Under the pieces are notes generated by a model. That model had not been told where the DNA came from, did not search any database, and was given only the letters and a program-made list of their open reading frames with translations. Positions 50,033-61,900 of a DNA stretch of 64,000 nt are shown here, piece after piece. The position numbers were made by a program, and so were the translations under genes. How positions within the stretch are numbered: the first letter of the stretch is position 1; each line of letters opens with the position of its first letter. The DNA comes from Unio delphinus (lineage: Eukaryota > Mollusca > Bivalvia > Unionida > Unionidae), in assembly GCA_029339505.1 (NCBI GenBank), contig JAQISU010000115.1, positions 1,297,001 through 1,361,000 of the forward strand, given 5' to 3'.

Positions 50033-51534
50033 ATTGGGCGGGCTGTACTGTCCTGGATAAGATGGGCTGTATGAGATGCATACAACCCAAGATAAATGAT
50101 GTATTACGCATTTCAAACAAGAGGTTAGGGCAATTATCAATATTGTATTTAGACGCAGCTGTTTCATAACAGATATCATGTAAGCTGTGGGATAGAAGTC
50201 AGAGACGTCTTTTACTAGTGTTGCTTTTGCGATCTTTAGTCCCTAAGTGTACAGTTTAACATGACAGGATGTATAATTAACAGCAAAACAATATTGCTTT
50301 TATTAGATTAATAGGCAACTTCCCAGTGAAGAGGCTTTTTGACATCTACTGGATTAGCTTTAGATGGGTAGGGTGAGTTTTCCTAGGCAGCCACATTGAG
50401 GCAGTCATTACTGTAACCTAGTTAGGTCTGTGAAGCTGACTCCCTCAACCTTAATCATCCTCTTATGGCATTGTGATTAAGTAATGTGTTCAAAGAAGTT
50501 ACCAACCTTTTTAATAGAATACATTTCTTAAATAATATTAATCCAGTCATGATACAACATGCCAACATTCCTAGTTACATTCTACTAACAAAATGTGTAT
50601 TTGGCTATAGCAGTTACTGAATGGGAAATGGCACTAATTCCTCAGTCTGACTCGGGAGCTTTGTGTTTGTGGACAGAAACGTTTAGATTTCTAAAATTCA
50701 ACTTTGGAGGGGTGTATTGCAAGTCAGGATTCAAACTCCAAAGGTATTGTGATCAAGTAAGCATTATTAAAAAAAACATTTTACTGCAGATTTTCGGGAT
50801 TGAAAAAACAAAAGTATTATGAGCTTGGATTTTTTTTGTGGCAAAGTATTTGGTCCCGTAAGTTATTAACATGTATAATTTTAATATTTATAACTGACTC
50901 CATCCATTTGTAGAAAATTGAGATTCAAGAGTTAATAACGCATTGGTCATAAGGACACTAGCCTGGTCAAATACCATTACATCTTTAATTCTCAGGCGTA
51001 ATTCTATGCCATTTCAAAATAGCAAACAGTCATGGGGTGAAGTTTGCAGAATACTTCCATGTCTGAGCTATTTACAGTATTGTACGTTGGTTAGTTGGTT
51101 GTATGGTTGATTCATTGTGGATTTAACAGCATATCAGCACTGAAGGATTTTAGTGTCAGTTAAAATGAAATGGCAATAAATGAGATCGCTACAGAAAAAT
51201 CATCAACTTTAAAATTGACTCATTAGGAAGTGATGGATTTAAACTAGGTTAACAAAAGACTTTATTTATTTTCATACTTTGTTTAAAACTTTTATTTTTC
51301 ATGGCTTAAACCAGCGTAAGATGAGCTACAGTATATAGTTAAACTGCAAACAACAACGACCCTGATCTGTCATATCATAATGCAGATCAGGGTCTATGAT
51401 GTTTTTTCTACTGATAACTCTTAACTTCACAGACCCAGATATGCCAGCATATTATGTGATGAGCGGTTTGGGTCTGTGAAGTTTGCAGGTGGACTTGAGA
51501 TACAAGTTAGTATATTATGGTAATAATTTTTCAG
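50033..51534. other. Region upstream of the SAP30BP start exon
   Basis: No exon is recognised. It may contain the 5' non-coding exon and promoter. Two adjacent inverted repeats lie at 51358-51394 and 51423-51483. The 3' splice site TAATTTTTCAG precedes 51535. Confidence 0.45.
51358..51483. repeat. Two consecutive inverted repeats upstream of the start exon
   Basis: First: GACCCTGATCTG at 51358-51369 pairs with CAGATCAGGGTC at 51383-51394 (13 bp loop). Second: AACTTCACAGACCCA at 51423-51437 pairs with TGGGTCTGTGAAGTT at 51469-51483 (31 bp loop). Both arms are perfect. Confidence 0.85.
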
Positions 51535-51775
51535 AATCTAGGAATTAGGATGGAAAGCTTCGACACATCTGCAATGGCCAGCTTGGCATCTTATGCTGAC
51601 GAGTCAGATTCTGATGATGAAAGGCCAGGAGGAGATCTTGCTGTAGACAACATATCAGATGAGGATACTGATTCCAAACCACCATCAAGATCATCTTCAC
51701 GGCCAATAATTGATGAAACCTTACTTCAAACCAGTGATAGTATCATAGCTGTCCAAAGTAAACCTGCAAAGAAGA
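51535..51775 (+). CDS. SAP30BP start exon (coding from 51550)
   Basis: Acceptor ...ATTTTTCAG at 51525-51534, then a short leader and ATG at 51550. Encodes MESFDTSAMASLASYADESD and an acidic/serine stretch, matching the start of SAP30BP (HCNGP), where a short hydrophobic LxSLAxYA segment is followed by acidic residues. SAP30BP is a nuclear protein linked to transcriptional repression and pre-mRNA splicing. The exon ends at 51775 before GTAATT, in phase 1. An acceptor just upstream of the ATG implies at least one earlier non-coding exon. Confidence 0.8.
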
Positions 51776-52387
51776 GTAATTATTTTCTTTTGTGTTTGTG
51801 CTAGAATTAAGTATAAATTGCTAAGTTTCTGATTTCAATTCAGTTAAAACATATTTCGTTATATGATTATTGAAAATGTAGATTTGTGCATTGTTTCTGT
51901 GAACAGTATTATGAATATTTTAAAACCTGCAGTCAGTGATATGTTGTTATTGATGGTCAGAATTTAAAATGCATATCTGAAAAAAGTCCAAGCTGTATAG
52001 TTTATAACATGTAGAATTTAAAATGCATATCTGAAGTAAGTCCAAGCTATATAGTTTGTAACATGTAGAATTTAAAATGCATATCTGAAGTAAGTCCAAG
52101 CTATATAGTTTATAACCTAAATTCCATCAATCAATCATGTACAAAAATAAAGAAATGAAAAGTTCTTTTAACAATACCTTATATACACAAGGTCAATTTT
52201 ACATAGCCAGGTCAACCAGTGAGTAAAACTTGGAAAGTTCTTTTGTTTTTTTTTCTTCAAAGAAAATCCTATGCAAAGTAAAAATCTACAGAATGCTACA
52301 TATCGCATCCTGGTGGAGGAAGAACCTGGAAATAATCCCAGGAGGAACTTCCAACACACAGGAAGCTACTGGCAAGCTATATTTCAT

Positions 52388-52490
52388 ACCCACTCTGGCC
52401 AATCCTGAGACTCGAACCCACGCCTAGATGATATGTTAGTGATCATTAAAGGTGACAACTGTAGACCACTCAGCCACCCTGCATCAAGTA
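52388..52490 (-). mobile_element. tRNA-like SINE fragment
   Basis: On the minus strand: GGTGGCTGAGTGGTCTACAG and, about 50 bp on, GGCGTGGGTTCGAGTCTCAG (B box). An insertion between the boxes and a missing acceptor stem argue against a tRNA gene. Confidence 0.55.
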
Positions 52491-52672
52491 TTTGCAAATT
52501 ATTTGTGAATTAATGCCATCCAATTACATGCATAATTGGTCCTTTTGGTGACATTTAATAAAATTTAATTGATATGTCATGTAGAAAGAATATTTACATT
52601 TGCAGTATGCATTGCTGTTGGAAAGCAAAGATTATTATAGAAAAAGTATTTTCTACTTCTTAGATATATGGT

Positions 52673-52830
52673 CAGTAAAACCTGTCTTGAATGACCATTG
52701 CTATGTGAGACTACCTCTTGAAAGACCATATTCTGAATGCACACATGTTTTCATTATATAATGGTATGTCTTGTTATGAGCGATCAACTGTTTTAGCAGA
52801 AGGGGTGGTCTTTTAACAGGATTTTGTCTG
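52673..52830. mobile_element. MITE, copy 3 (diverged)
   Basis: Starts CAGTAAAACCTGTCTTGAAT and ends near GGTCTTTTAACAGGATTTTG. Same family as 25014-25191 and 37256-37405, but more diverged. Confidence 0.65.
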
Positions 52831-52913
52831 ATTTACCAAGCACTGCACTGGTCTGCAGTATTCCATTGTTACACCAAAATAAGTTAACACTCCATTTATT
52901 TCTGCTTTCCCAG

Positions 52914-53023
52914 CAACACGACTGGTGTCCTATGGCCCAGATGAGCATGAAGAGGATGAGGATCAAGAAGACATGTCAGAATCGGACAGCGATGAGAATG
53001 GAGAGCATGGAATATTGGTAGAG
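52914..53023 (+). CDS. SAP30BP exon 2 (acidic)
   Basis: Phase 1 entry joins the previous exon to give Thr, then TRLVSYGPDEHEEDEDQEDM and SESDSDENGEHGILVE. It ends at 53023 before GTAATT in phase 0. The acidic composition fits the N-terminal third of SAP30BP. The second half of this exon with its donor is copied four more times downstream. Confidence 0.75.
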
Positions 53024-53298
53024 GTAATTTGATCAGATTAAAGTCAGACAGTGATGAGAATGGAGAGCCATGGAATATTGGTAGAGGTAATTTGATCAGA
53101 TTAAAATCAGACAGTGATGAGAATGGAGAGCCATGGAATATTGGTAGAGGTAATTTGATCAGATTAAAATCAGACAGTGATGAGAATGGAGAGCATGGAA
53201 TATTGGTAGAGGTAATTTGATCAGATTAAAATCAGACAGTGATGAGAATGGAGAGCATGGAATATTGGTAGAGGTAATTTGATCAGATTAAAATCAGA
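53024..53298. repeat. Tandem copies of exon 2 end with its splice donor
   Basis: Four extra copies (units 63, 63, 62 and 62 bp) of the segment containing CAGACAGTGATGAGAATGGA and ATATTGGTAGAGGTAATTTG. Each copy retains the donor GAG|GTAATT, so five equivalent 5' splice sites sit in a row. Two copies carry an added C (GAGCCATGG) that changes frame. Confidence 0.9.
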
Positions 53299-53949
53299 CA
53301 TGGAGATCATTCTTAAGGAACCATGTCCAGGTGATTATGCTGACATGTAAAATTATCAAGAAATCATTTACATCCTTTCAGATAGCAATACAATTCATTT
53401 ATATTTAGAAGTAATCCAAAATGGTCGCATATATTTTCTTAATTCTGAATGATTTCCTTGGCCAATAAATAAAATCATATTCTTTTGGAAATCCCATGAC
53501 ATCTACTTCTCTAGTTGTCAGACAAACATAGGTTTTCTTTTTCTTGATTATCTTCTTTCTTGCATTGTATTGTTGTTCCTTTTAAAAATAATGCTAATCC
53601 AACCTCAGAAAGACTTGCTTAGATTACTACCATATGTCAAGGTAAAGTTCTATAGGTTATAAAAAAGAACAAGTTGGAAAGCATTGATAGAAAAACAAAG
53701 AACGAGTTGGGAAGCAGTGATAGATAGAAAAACAAAGAACTAGTTGGAAAGCATTGATAGATAGAGAAACAAAGAATGCATTATAAAGCATTGATAGATA
53801 GAAAAACAAAGGTACACATGGGTATCTACATTATGTAGATAAAAGGGTTTTAAAAATAACTGGACTTTTAAATTCAAGAGCGAGATGATGTTTAGGTAAA
53901 AGATATGAAACCAAAAACAGAACTAAATAACTGGACTTTTAAATTCAAG

Positions 53950-54080
53950 AGCCCCTATGTGTATGCCCTTAGTCATACTGTCATAGCATATAATGGTATA
54001 TATATATGTATGTACTCAGTCATTCTGTCATACCATATAATGGTCTATGTGTATGCCCTTAGTCATACTGTCATACCATA
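53950..54080. repeat. 43 bp repeat locus A (three copies)
   Basis: Unit TATGCCCTTAGTCATACTGT + CATACCATATAATGGTCTATGTG. The same unit occurs at 56990-57299 and 58112-58195. Confidence 0.85.
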
Positions 54081-54604
54081 TTGTAACGTGCCAAAGGGTC
54101 AAGGTCAAATAGATGGACAACTCACATCTTTTTCAGTTACTAGATCTCCAGTGAATTGCAGTGTCAATAAATGGTGTGTTCACCACAATGGTCCTATTTA
54201 GATAATAAACACACAAAAGAAAACAAATATAAATAGTCAACACAGTTTATTATATGACTTCCAGGATTGTAAGTGTTTGTTCACAAACTTAAGGGCTCAA
54301 AATGCTGAAATATAATATTTACTAATTTTCAGAACATTTGTTTTGATCAAGCTTATTAAAACACAATTTTCAGTGGTATATTGCATGTAAAAGTCAGCAT
54401 CAGTGTTCCCTTTGTCCCAAATTAATCTTGTACACACACAACAACAACAATAACAAAAATAAGTTAGTATGTATCAAAATGTGTTTGTATGACGTACCGA
54501 AGTGGTAAGGATATTTGTGCATCCAATCAATGTTCGGAACCAGACCCGGGTTTGTGTTTATAGTACAATGGTAAATATGTTAGAGGCACAGTCTGGAACC
54601 GGAT

Positions 54605-54925
54605 GTTAAGTGTGTCGCATTCTCGACTGAGACACAGTTTGTCGTTTTGAGCGACACAGTCTTGCTCAACCGGATGTCAATAGTGTGTGCTTGAATTGAA
54701 TGCGACAATGTGTGTCGTTTTGTGACAACAAAGTGTGTCGTTGTGTCGGGTATATTATTTCGCCATCGAAACGACACAATCACTACAAATTGGATGGGAA
54801 TTTTATATCTCAGAATGATACATGTAATTGAGTAGGAACTTCAATAGTGCCAATCCGAATAATAAATTTCCAATGGATAGCAGACGGCTGTGTTGATGAC
54901 GACACAGTGACAGTGTGTCGTCAGC
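54605..54925. promoter_or_regulatory. Cluster of GTGTCG/CGACAC hexamers
   Basis: At least eight GTGTCG or CGACAC hexamers in about 320 bp, ending 300 bp before a THAP-domain exon. Some are in inverted pairs, for example GACGACACAGTGACAGTGTGTCGTC near 54898-54922. It could be the control region of the THAP gene. Confidence 0.45.
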
Positions 54926-55224
54926 CTAATCACTTTATGGGGACTTTCATATAAAGGTCTACTAGTGCACTTTTACAACCTTCGTGTATATTATAAATTT
55001 TAACTTCAGGATGCGAGTTTCATAGGTGATATGTCATATACCTCATCAGTAACGAAAATAATGACCACATAACATTGCTTTTTTATCGTTGCTGACAAAA
55101 CGCTTCTAGCTGATTTTGCGCTCGGTAATTTCCGTACGTTAAAGCGGATGTGACGTGGTAAGGGGAACACGGCTTTCAAATTTTGACTTGTTTTGATTTC
55201 AACGAGTGTATACGTGCGTGAAAA

Positions 55225-55635
55225 ATGGTAAAAAGGTGTATTGTTGGAGGTTGTAGTAATACAAAACGAGAAGGAGTGAGCTTGCACTCATTTCCTACTA
55301 ACCCTGTTTCAAGGAAACAATGGATTAAGCAGATACGAACGACAAGAAAAGATTGGACTGAACTGACGAGTGACAGGCGAGATAGTCAAGTTGTCTGTAG
55401 TGACCACTTCAAAGAAGACGATTTCGATCCCACCTTTAAACTGAAACAGTCATTTGGGATTAGAAGCAGTAGACGACTTCTACCAAATGCAGTTCTGTGT
55501 GTGTTTTCTCGCCATACAACCCAGGGTGCATGCACACCAGATCAACAGAAATCGAGGGTTACGACAGGCCTAACAACATGTAGCCCGACAGGAGCTTTTC
55601 AAAAGCGTGAGCGAGCAAGGGTAAATAAATGTTAA
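55225..55635 (+). CDS. THAP zinc-finger domain protein or first exon (136 aa)
   Basis: A complete C2CH THAP domain at residues 1-90: C5, C10, C58 and H61 (CSDHF), the invariant Trp at 33 (KQWIKQI) and Pro at 87 (LLPNAV). THAP domains are DNA-binding modules of transcription factors and P-element-like transposases. The open frame ends shortly after the domain, and a plausible donor (AAGG|GTAAAT near 55621) suggests it is the first exon of a spliced gene nested in the SAP30BP intron. I see no P-element transposase or second exon downstream. It could instead be a relic of a P-like transposon. Confidence 0.8.
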   Translation: MVKRCIVGGCSNTKREGVSLHSFPTNPVSRKQWIKQIRTTRKDWTELTSDRRDSQVVCSDHFKEDDFDPTFKLKQSFGIRSSRRLLPNAVLCVFSRHTTQGACTPDQQKSRVTTGLTTCSPTGAFQKRERARVNKC

Positions 55636-56085
55636 TTGATTTTATCGTGCTATATTATTTGTTGTCAACCCTACACTCTTGCCACAAATGTACCTAGTTT
55701 TCGAGCGATTACTATATATATACGCCCAGAGGCATACGTACCCCCTGCCCCCACCTACACCTCTGTATCTCCCCCTGCATTTATAGGACCTCAGCCTAGA
55801 AAGAAAAAAAAATAATGTGGATGCTGTAGCCTCTTTCCTGCATGTTGCTGTTTTCAACAATAATAATAATGTTATAAGTGTAATTCTCATACTTAAATGG
55901 TGTGAAAAGTTTGTGTATTTATTGTTTTAATCGTAATGACTAATTAGTTCTGATGATCTGAGAGTTAATTACCTTCCTTGTATAGTATACATTATTATGT
56001 CAGTGGATCTTGATTTAGTTCTGATTAACGCCCACAACCCAATGATTGCCGATGTAATATCAATGTTTGTTCGATGTGATAAGTA

Positions 56086-56119
<34 letters not shown>

Positions 56120-56989
56120 ATAACAAGTTAATAAACGTGAAACAATATCAGAGAAACATTATAGTAGTCATTATGAATACTAAATTTAATATGTCGGTAG
56201 TAAGTAGTCTACCTTGCTATTAATGCTTGAAATTATCAGATGGGATGACTAGAAACTTTTGTTCTGTTTGTTTGATCTTGAGACCTTTACTGGAGTCCAG
56301 CAGAACCACAAATGCCAAAACGGCGGATCTCGCCCCTATTTATAGGTTTTGGGAACACACTCGGGAAATTCACGACAATGTTTTCACGAAAATGACTATA
56401 TATGGAAGAATTCGGAAAGATTAACTTGAGCGCCTCCTAGTGGAAAGCCGAGCGCCCCATATACACAGTAGTAAACATGGTGCCCGATTTCAAATGACAA
56501 AAATAACAATTATTTCACAATAAATAATACAAAGATTCACATTGATGATGAACAGTTTCATCATGTTGATGACACTTATGAACTTACATGAGTATTACCT
56601 TAATTATGGAGAGAACAAAAATGGATACAATTACCTATTTTTCTCTCAAAATAGACTGTAAGTAATAACAATTTACAATCTTATCATGTACACTCTGGGC
56701 TTCAAAAATCTTTACCCAGATGATTAATATTTAAACAAATAATTTTTATATGATTTACATATTGTATCAGATTACCTTTGTTTTGTACAATGGTCATATA
56801 ACAAAAACTGTTACCACAGTTACTATTATTTGCATTGGAAACAGGCAAAACTTTACAACATGAAGGGAATGTAAACAATAAAAGAAGATTATAAATTCCC
56901 TCAAACATTAATTAAATTTACAATTGCACTTTATAAAATTATAAGTTGACAGGTAGTCAGGATTGTTTCAATATAAAGATATATGTGTA
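55636..56989. other. Intron sequence without a recognised feature
   Basis: Contains an (ATT)n run at about 56088-56116; otherwise single-copy AT-rich. No second THAP exon could be identified. Confidence 0.4.
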
Positions 56990-57299
56990 TGCACTCAGTC
57001 ATACTCTCATACCATATAATGGTCTATATGTATGCACTCAGTCATACTGTCATACCATATAAAGGTCTTTGTGTATGTACTCAGTCATACTGTCATACCA
57101 TATAATGGTCTATGTGTATGCACTCAGTCATACTGTCATACCATATAATGGTATATGTGTATGCACTTAGTCATTCTGTCATACTATATAATGATATATG
57201 TGTATGCACTTAGTCATTCTGTCATACTATATAATGATATATGTGTATGCACACAGTCGTACTGTCATACCATATAAAGGTCTTTGTGTATGTACTCAG
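56990..57299. repeat. 43 bp repeat locus B (about seven copies)
   Basis: Unit as at 53950-54080 (TCATACTGTCATACCATATA). The array is split by the solo LTR at 57300-58111. Confidence 0.9.
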
Positions 57300-58111
57300 T
57301 GTTACGGCTATTGGATTTAAATTATTTATTTTTTAATTGTTAAATCCAAATTTGTCATTTAGGGTTTAATATTCATCAGTTGGGAAATTATTCTGGAAAA
57401 TTCAAGCTGACCTACACTCTAATTGTAAACAAGTTTTGACCTTGGCTTGTGGATCTAATTCCTGACCTTGCTTTGGACATTGTCAACAAGTCTCTAACAC
57501 TATTGGTTAATTTCAAGGACAACATTTTATTTTTAGTTCTTAGGGGTAGGAAATATCTAGAGTTAGTGAAGGCATTCTCTTTCTGTGACCTTCCATGAAC
57601 CTCTATCAATTTCTAGAAAATCAGGTGATCACTTGTTTACTTAAAAAACAGTTATATAGACTGTTGTTTTGGATAGGAATTCAGTAGATGTTTGGGCTTT
57701 ATTATTATTAAGTTGTGTATTTCATGTTTGAGTGTTAATATTATTTTGTTCTGGACTTTGTGTCAATTCATTGAAGAAAGAAGAATTATCTGGAAAAGGA
57801 CATAGTGTTTATGATTTTCATTTGGATGATAACAAAACAAGAACTGCATCACGTGACATTGTCAGCCATTTTGGATTACATTGTCAAGATTCGAACCTGG
57901 AACTATTAGAACATTTATTTATCAGGACTTGCAATTCCATTAGTGGATTATTTTGTGAATTCTATATTTGTTGGATTTGATTCTCTAAAACCGTAAGTTT
58001 ATTTATTTTATGAAAATATTTGTACTTAAATAAATCATTGTTAAAGTTTTACAAGCTTGTTAGTTTTCACTCTTTCTGTGTTGCTGCTTATTCGAGCCTA
58101 AGCACGTAACA
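57300..58111. mobile_element. Solo LTR, 812 bp
   Basis: Begins TGTTACG and ends CGTAACA, so it has TG...CA ends within a 7 bp inverted repeat. It is flanked by a perfect 5 bp duplication CTCAG (57295-57299 and 58112-58116). It sits inside the 43 bp minisatellite, whose units resume on the right side, so the boundaries are certain. AATAAA-like signals lie near 58028. No internal coding region remains: LTR-LTR recombination product. The family is unknown. Confidence 0.9.
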
Positions 58112-58195
58112 CTCAGCCATTCTGTCATACCATATAATGGTATATGTGTATACACTCAGTCATACTGTCATACCATATAAAGGTATTTGTGTATG
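58112..58195. repeat. 43 bp repeat locus C, right part of the split array
   Basis: About two units continuing the array interrupted by the LTR. Confidence 0.85.
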
Positions 58196-58300
58196 ATGGT
58201 CATAGGTTCATATAGCAGTATTTGGTCTTGACAGTGGTTTTTCAAAGCAAATAATGAAGAATAAATAAAGTTTCAATTAATGAAGTGTTTTTAATTTCAG

Positions 58301-58340
58301 GGAATACAAGTCAGCTCTTCACTGAATGCAGAGCAAGCAT
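58301..58340 (+). CDS. SAP30BP exon 3 (40 nt)
   Basis: Acceptor TTTTTAATTTCAG, coding GIQVSSSLNAEQA plus one base, donor GTAAGT. Entry phase 0 matches exon 2, and exit phase 1 matches the next exon. Short and weakly conserved, but the splice signals are strong and the phases agree. Confidence 0.7.
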
Positions 58341-58344
58341 GTAA

Positions 58345-58595
58345 GTAAACCGAGCAAATGGTGATTTGGCATTTATAAAGAATGTATTCTACATTCATAA
58401 TACAATGAATGGTGATTTACTGTGTACAGAGAATGTATTATTCAATGCAAATACAGTGAATGGTGATTTACTTTGTACAGAGAATGTATTATTCAGTGCA
58501 AATACAGTGAATGGTGATTTACTGTTTGTAAAGACTTTCTTATACAATAAGAATACAGTGAATGGTGATTTACTATTTTCAAGAATTGCATTATA
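58345..58595. repeat. 51 bp tandem repeat, five copies
   Basis: Unit contains GTGAATGGTGATTTACTGT and AGAGAATGTATTATTCA. Begins just 4 bp after the exon 3 donor. Confidence 0.85.
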
Positions 58596-58956
58596 GGCAG
58601 TACAATTATTGAGATGCTATTTGTGACCGAGATAAAATCGCATAGTGTATTGCAGATATAGTCTATTTCATACATTAACTATAACTGATTTTAAATGATT
58701 TGCATCCGGATCTGTTTTTGATGTTATTGATTAAACAGAGAAAGTTGATATTTTGTTTTTAGTTATAACTGTCATTTCCAATGATCAAAAATGTCTGTAG
58801 TTTAGTGAATTTGTCCCATTTACACATTTCCAGACTAACTAATGCATTTGTTACCCATGAGAATTAACCATTAGTTAACTTTCTATGGTCTTATTTTATT
58901 ATTGCATCAAGCATTGCTTGTTAACAAAAATTTGCATTCACATTGGCTTGAAAGTT
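58596..58956 (+). other. SAP30BP intron segment
   Basis: Single-copy AT-rich intron; no feature. Confidence 0.4.
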
Positions 58957-61900
58957 CAAAGTACAAGTTTCATTACATATTAAGATTAAGGTGATTCTAA
59001 GTACAAGTTTCATTACATATTAAGATTAAGGTGATTCTAGGTTCAAGTTTCATTACATAAGATTAAGGTGATTCTAAGTACAAGTTTCATTACATAAGAT
59101 TAAGGTGATTCTAAGTACAAGTTTCATTACATAAGATTAAGGTGATTCTAAGTACAAGTTTCATTACATAAGATTAAGGTGATTCTAAGTACAAGTTTCA
59201 TTACATAAGATTAAGGTGATTCTAGGTACAAGTTTCATTACATATTAAGATTAAGGTGATTCTAAGTACAAGTTTCATTACATAAGATTACGGTGATTCT
59301 AGGTACAAGTTTCATTACATAAGATTAAGGTGATTCTAAGTACAAGTTTCATTACATATTAAGATTAAGGTGATTCTAAGTACAAGTTTCATTACATAAG
59401 ATTAAGGTGATTCTAGGTACAAGTTTCATTACATATTAAGATTAAGGTGATTCTAAGTACAAGTTTCATTACATATTAAGATTAAGGTGATTCTAAGTAC
59501 AAGTTTCATTACATAAGATTAAGGTGATTCTAAGTACAAGTTTCATTACATAAGATTAAGGTGATTCTAAGTACAAGTTTCATTACATAAGATTAAGGTG
59601 ATTCTAAGTACAAGTTTCATTACATAAGATTAAGGTGATTCTAAGTACAAGTTTCATTACATATTAAGATTAATGTGATTCTAAGTACAAGTTTCATTAC
59701 ATAAGATTAAGGTGATTCTAAGTACAAGTTTCATTACATACTAAGATTAAGGTGATTCTAAGTACAAGTTTCATTACATATTAAGATTAAGGTGATTCTA
59801 GGTACAAGTTTCATTACATATTAAGATTAATGTGATTCTAGGTACAAGTTTCATTACATAAGATTAAGGTGATTCTAAGTACAAGTTTCATTACATATTA
59901 AGATTAAGGTGATTCTAAGTACAAGTTTCATTACATATTAAGATTAAGGTGATTCTAAGTACAAGTTTCATTACATATTAAGATTAATGTGATTCTAAGT
60001 ACAAGTTTCATTACATAAGATTAAGGTGATTCTAAGTACAAGTTTCATTACATATTAAGATTAAGGTGATTCTAAGTACAAGTTTCATTACATATTAAGA
60101 TTAATGTGATTCTAAGTACAAGTTTCATTACATAAGATTAAGGTGATTCTAAGTACAAGTTTCATTACATATTAAGATTAAGGTGATTCTAAGTACAAGT
60201 TTCATTACATATTAAGATTAAGGTGATTCTAAGTACAAGTTTCATTACATAAGATTAAGGTGATTCTAGATACAAGTTTCATTACATATTAAGATTAAGG
60301 TGATTCTAAGTACAAGTTTCATTACATATTAAGATTAAGGTGATTCTAAGTACAAGTTTCATTACATAAGATTAAGGTGATTCTAAGTACAAGTTTCATT
60401 AAATAAGATTAAGGTGATTCTAAGTACAAGTTTCATTACATAAGATTACGGTGATTCTAAGTACAAGTTTCATTACATATTAAGATTAAGGTGATTCTAA
60501 GTACAAGTTTCATTACATAAGATTAAGGTGATTTTAAGTACAAGTTTCATTACATAAGATTAAGGTGATTCTAAGTACAAGTTTCATTACATATTAAGAT
60601 TAATGTGATTCTAAGTACAAGTTTCATTACATAAGATTAAGGTGATTCTAAGTACAAGTTTCATTACATAAGATTAAGGTGATTCTAGGTACAAGTTTCA
60701 TTACATATTAAGATTAAGGTGATTCTAAGTACAAGTTTCATTACATAAGATTACGGTGATTCTAGGTACAAGTTTCATTACATAAGATTAAGGTGATTCT
60801 AAGTACAAGTTTCATTACATATTAAGATTAAGGTGATTCTAAGTACAAGTTTCATTACATAAGATTAAGGTGATTCTAAGTACAAGTTTCATTACATATT
60901 AAGATTACGGTGATTCTAAGTACAAGTTTCATTACATAAGATTAAGGTGATTCTAGGTACAAGTTTCATTACATATTAAGATTAAGGTGATTCTAAGTAC
61001 AAGTTTCATTACATAAGATTACGGTGATTCTAGGTACAAGTTTCATTACATAAGATTAAGGTGATTCTAAGTACAAGTTTCATTACATATTAAGATTAAG
61101 GTGATTCTAAGTACAAGTTTCATTACATATTAAGATTAAGGTGATTCTAAGTACAAGTTTCATTACATAAGATTAAGGTGATTCTAAGTACAAGTTTCAT
61201 TACATATTAAGATTAAGGTGATTCTAAGTACAAGTTTCATTACATATTAAGATTAAGGTGATTCTAAGTACAAGTTTCATTACATATTAAGATTAAGGTG
61301 ATTCTAAGTACAAGTTTCATTACATAAGATTAAGGTGATTCTAAGTACAAGTTTCATTACATATTAAGATTAAGGTGATTCTAAGTACAAGTTTCATTAC
61401 ATATTAAGATTAAGGTGATTCTAAGTACAAGTTTCATTACATAAGATTAAGGTGATTCTAGGTACAAGTTTCATTACATATTAAGATTAAGGTGATTCTA
61501 AGTACAAGTTTCATTACATATTAAGATTAAGGTGATTCTAAGTACAAGTTTCATTACATAAGATTAAGGTGATTCTAAGTACAAGTTTCATTAAATAAGA
61601 TTAAGGTGATTCTAAGTACAAGTTTCATTACATAAGTTTAAGGTGATTCTAAGTACAAGTTTCATTACATAAGATTACGGTGATTCTAAGTACAAGTTTC
61701 ATTACATATTAAGATTAAGGTGATTCTAAGTACAAGTTTCATTACATAAGATTAAGGTGATTCTAAGTACAAGTTTCATTACATAAGATTAAGGTGATTC
61801 TAAGTACAAGTTTCATTACATATTAAGATTAAGGTGATTCTAAGTACAAGTTTCATTACATAAGATTAAGGTGATTCTAAGTACAAGTTTCATTACATAA

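Larger units (their letters stand above)
51776..52913 (+). other. SAP30BP intron with small repeats, MITE and SINE fragment
   Basis: Holds three ~54 bp tandem copies (ATGCATATCTGAAGTAAGTC) at 51965-52120, a minus-strand tRNA-like SINE head at about 52388-52490 and MITE copy 3 at about 52673-52830. The acceptor is TCTGCTTTCCCAG at 52901-52913. Confidence 0.7.
53299..55224 (+). other. SAP30BP intron, first part
   Basis: Contains a ~37 bp repeat (AGTTGGAAAGCATTGATAGA) at about 53660-53810, a small 43 bp array at 53950-54080 and a cluster of GTGTCG/CGACAC hexamers at 54605-54925. No further exon is recognised. Confidence 0.6.

Noticed and set aside
48119..50179. Long MRCQPFSLSKLTT repeat proteins
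   Set aside because: The 39 bp minisatellite is a multiple of three, so long frames are automatic; units with 37 bp shift between frames.
53029..53220. 63-codon repeat frame as a coding exon
   Set aside because: It is the tandemly copied exon end with donors; reading through the first donor gives an immediate stop in the gene's frame.
57732..57980. 82-codon frame in the solo LTR
   Set aside because: Lies within an LTR and has no motif.
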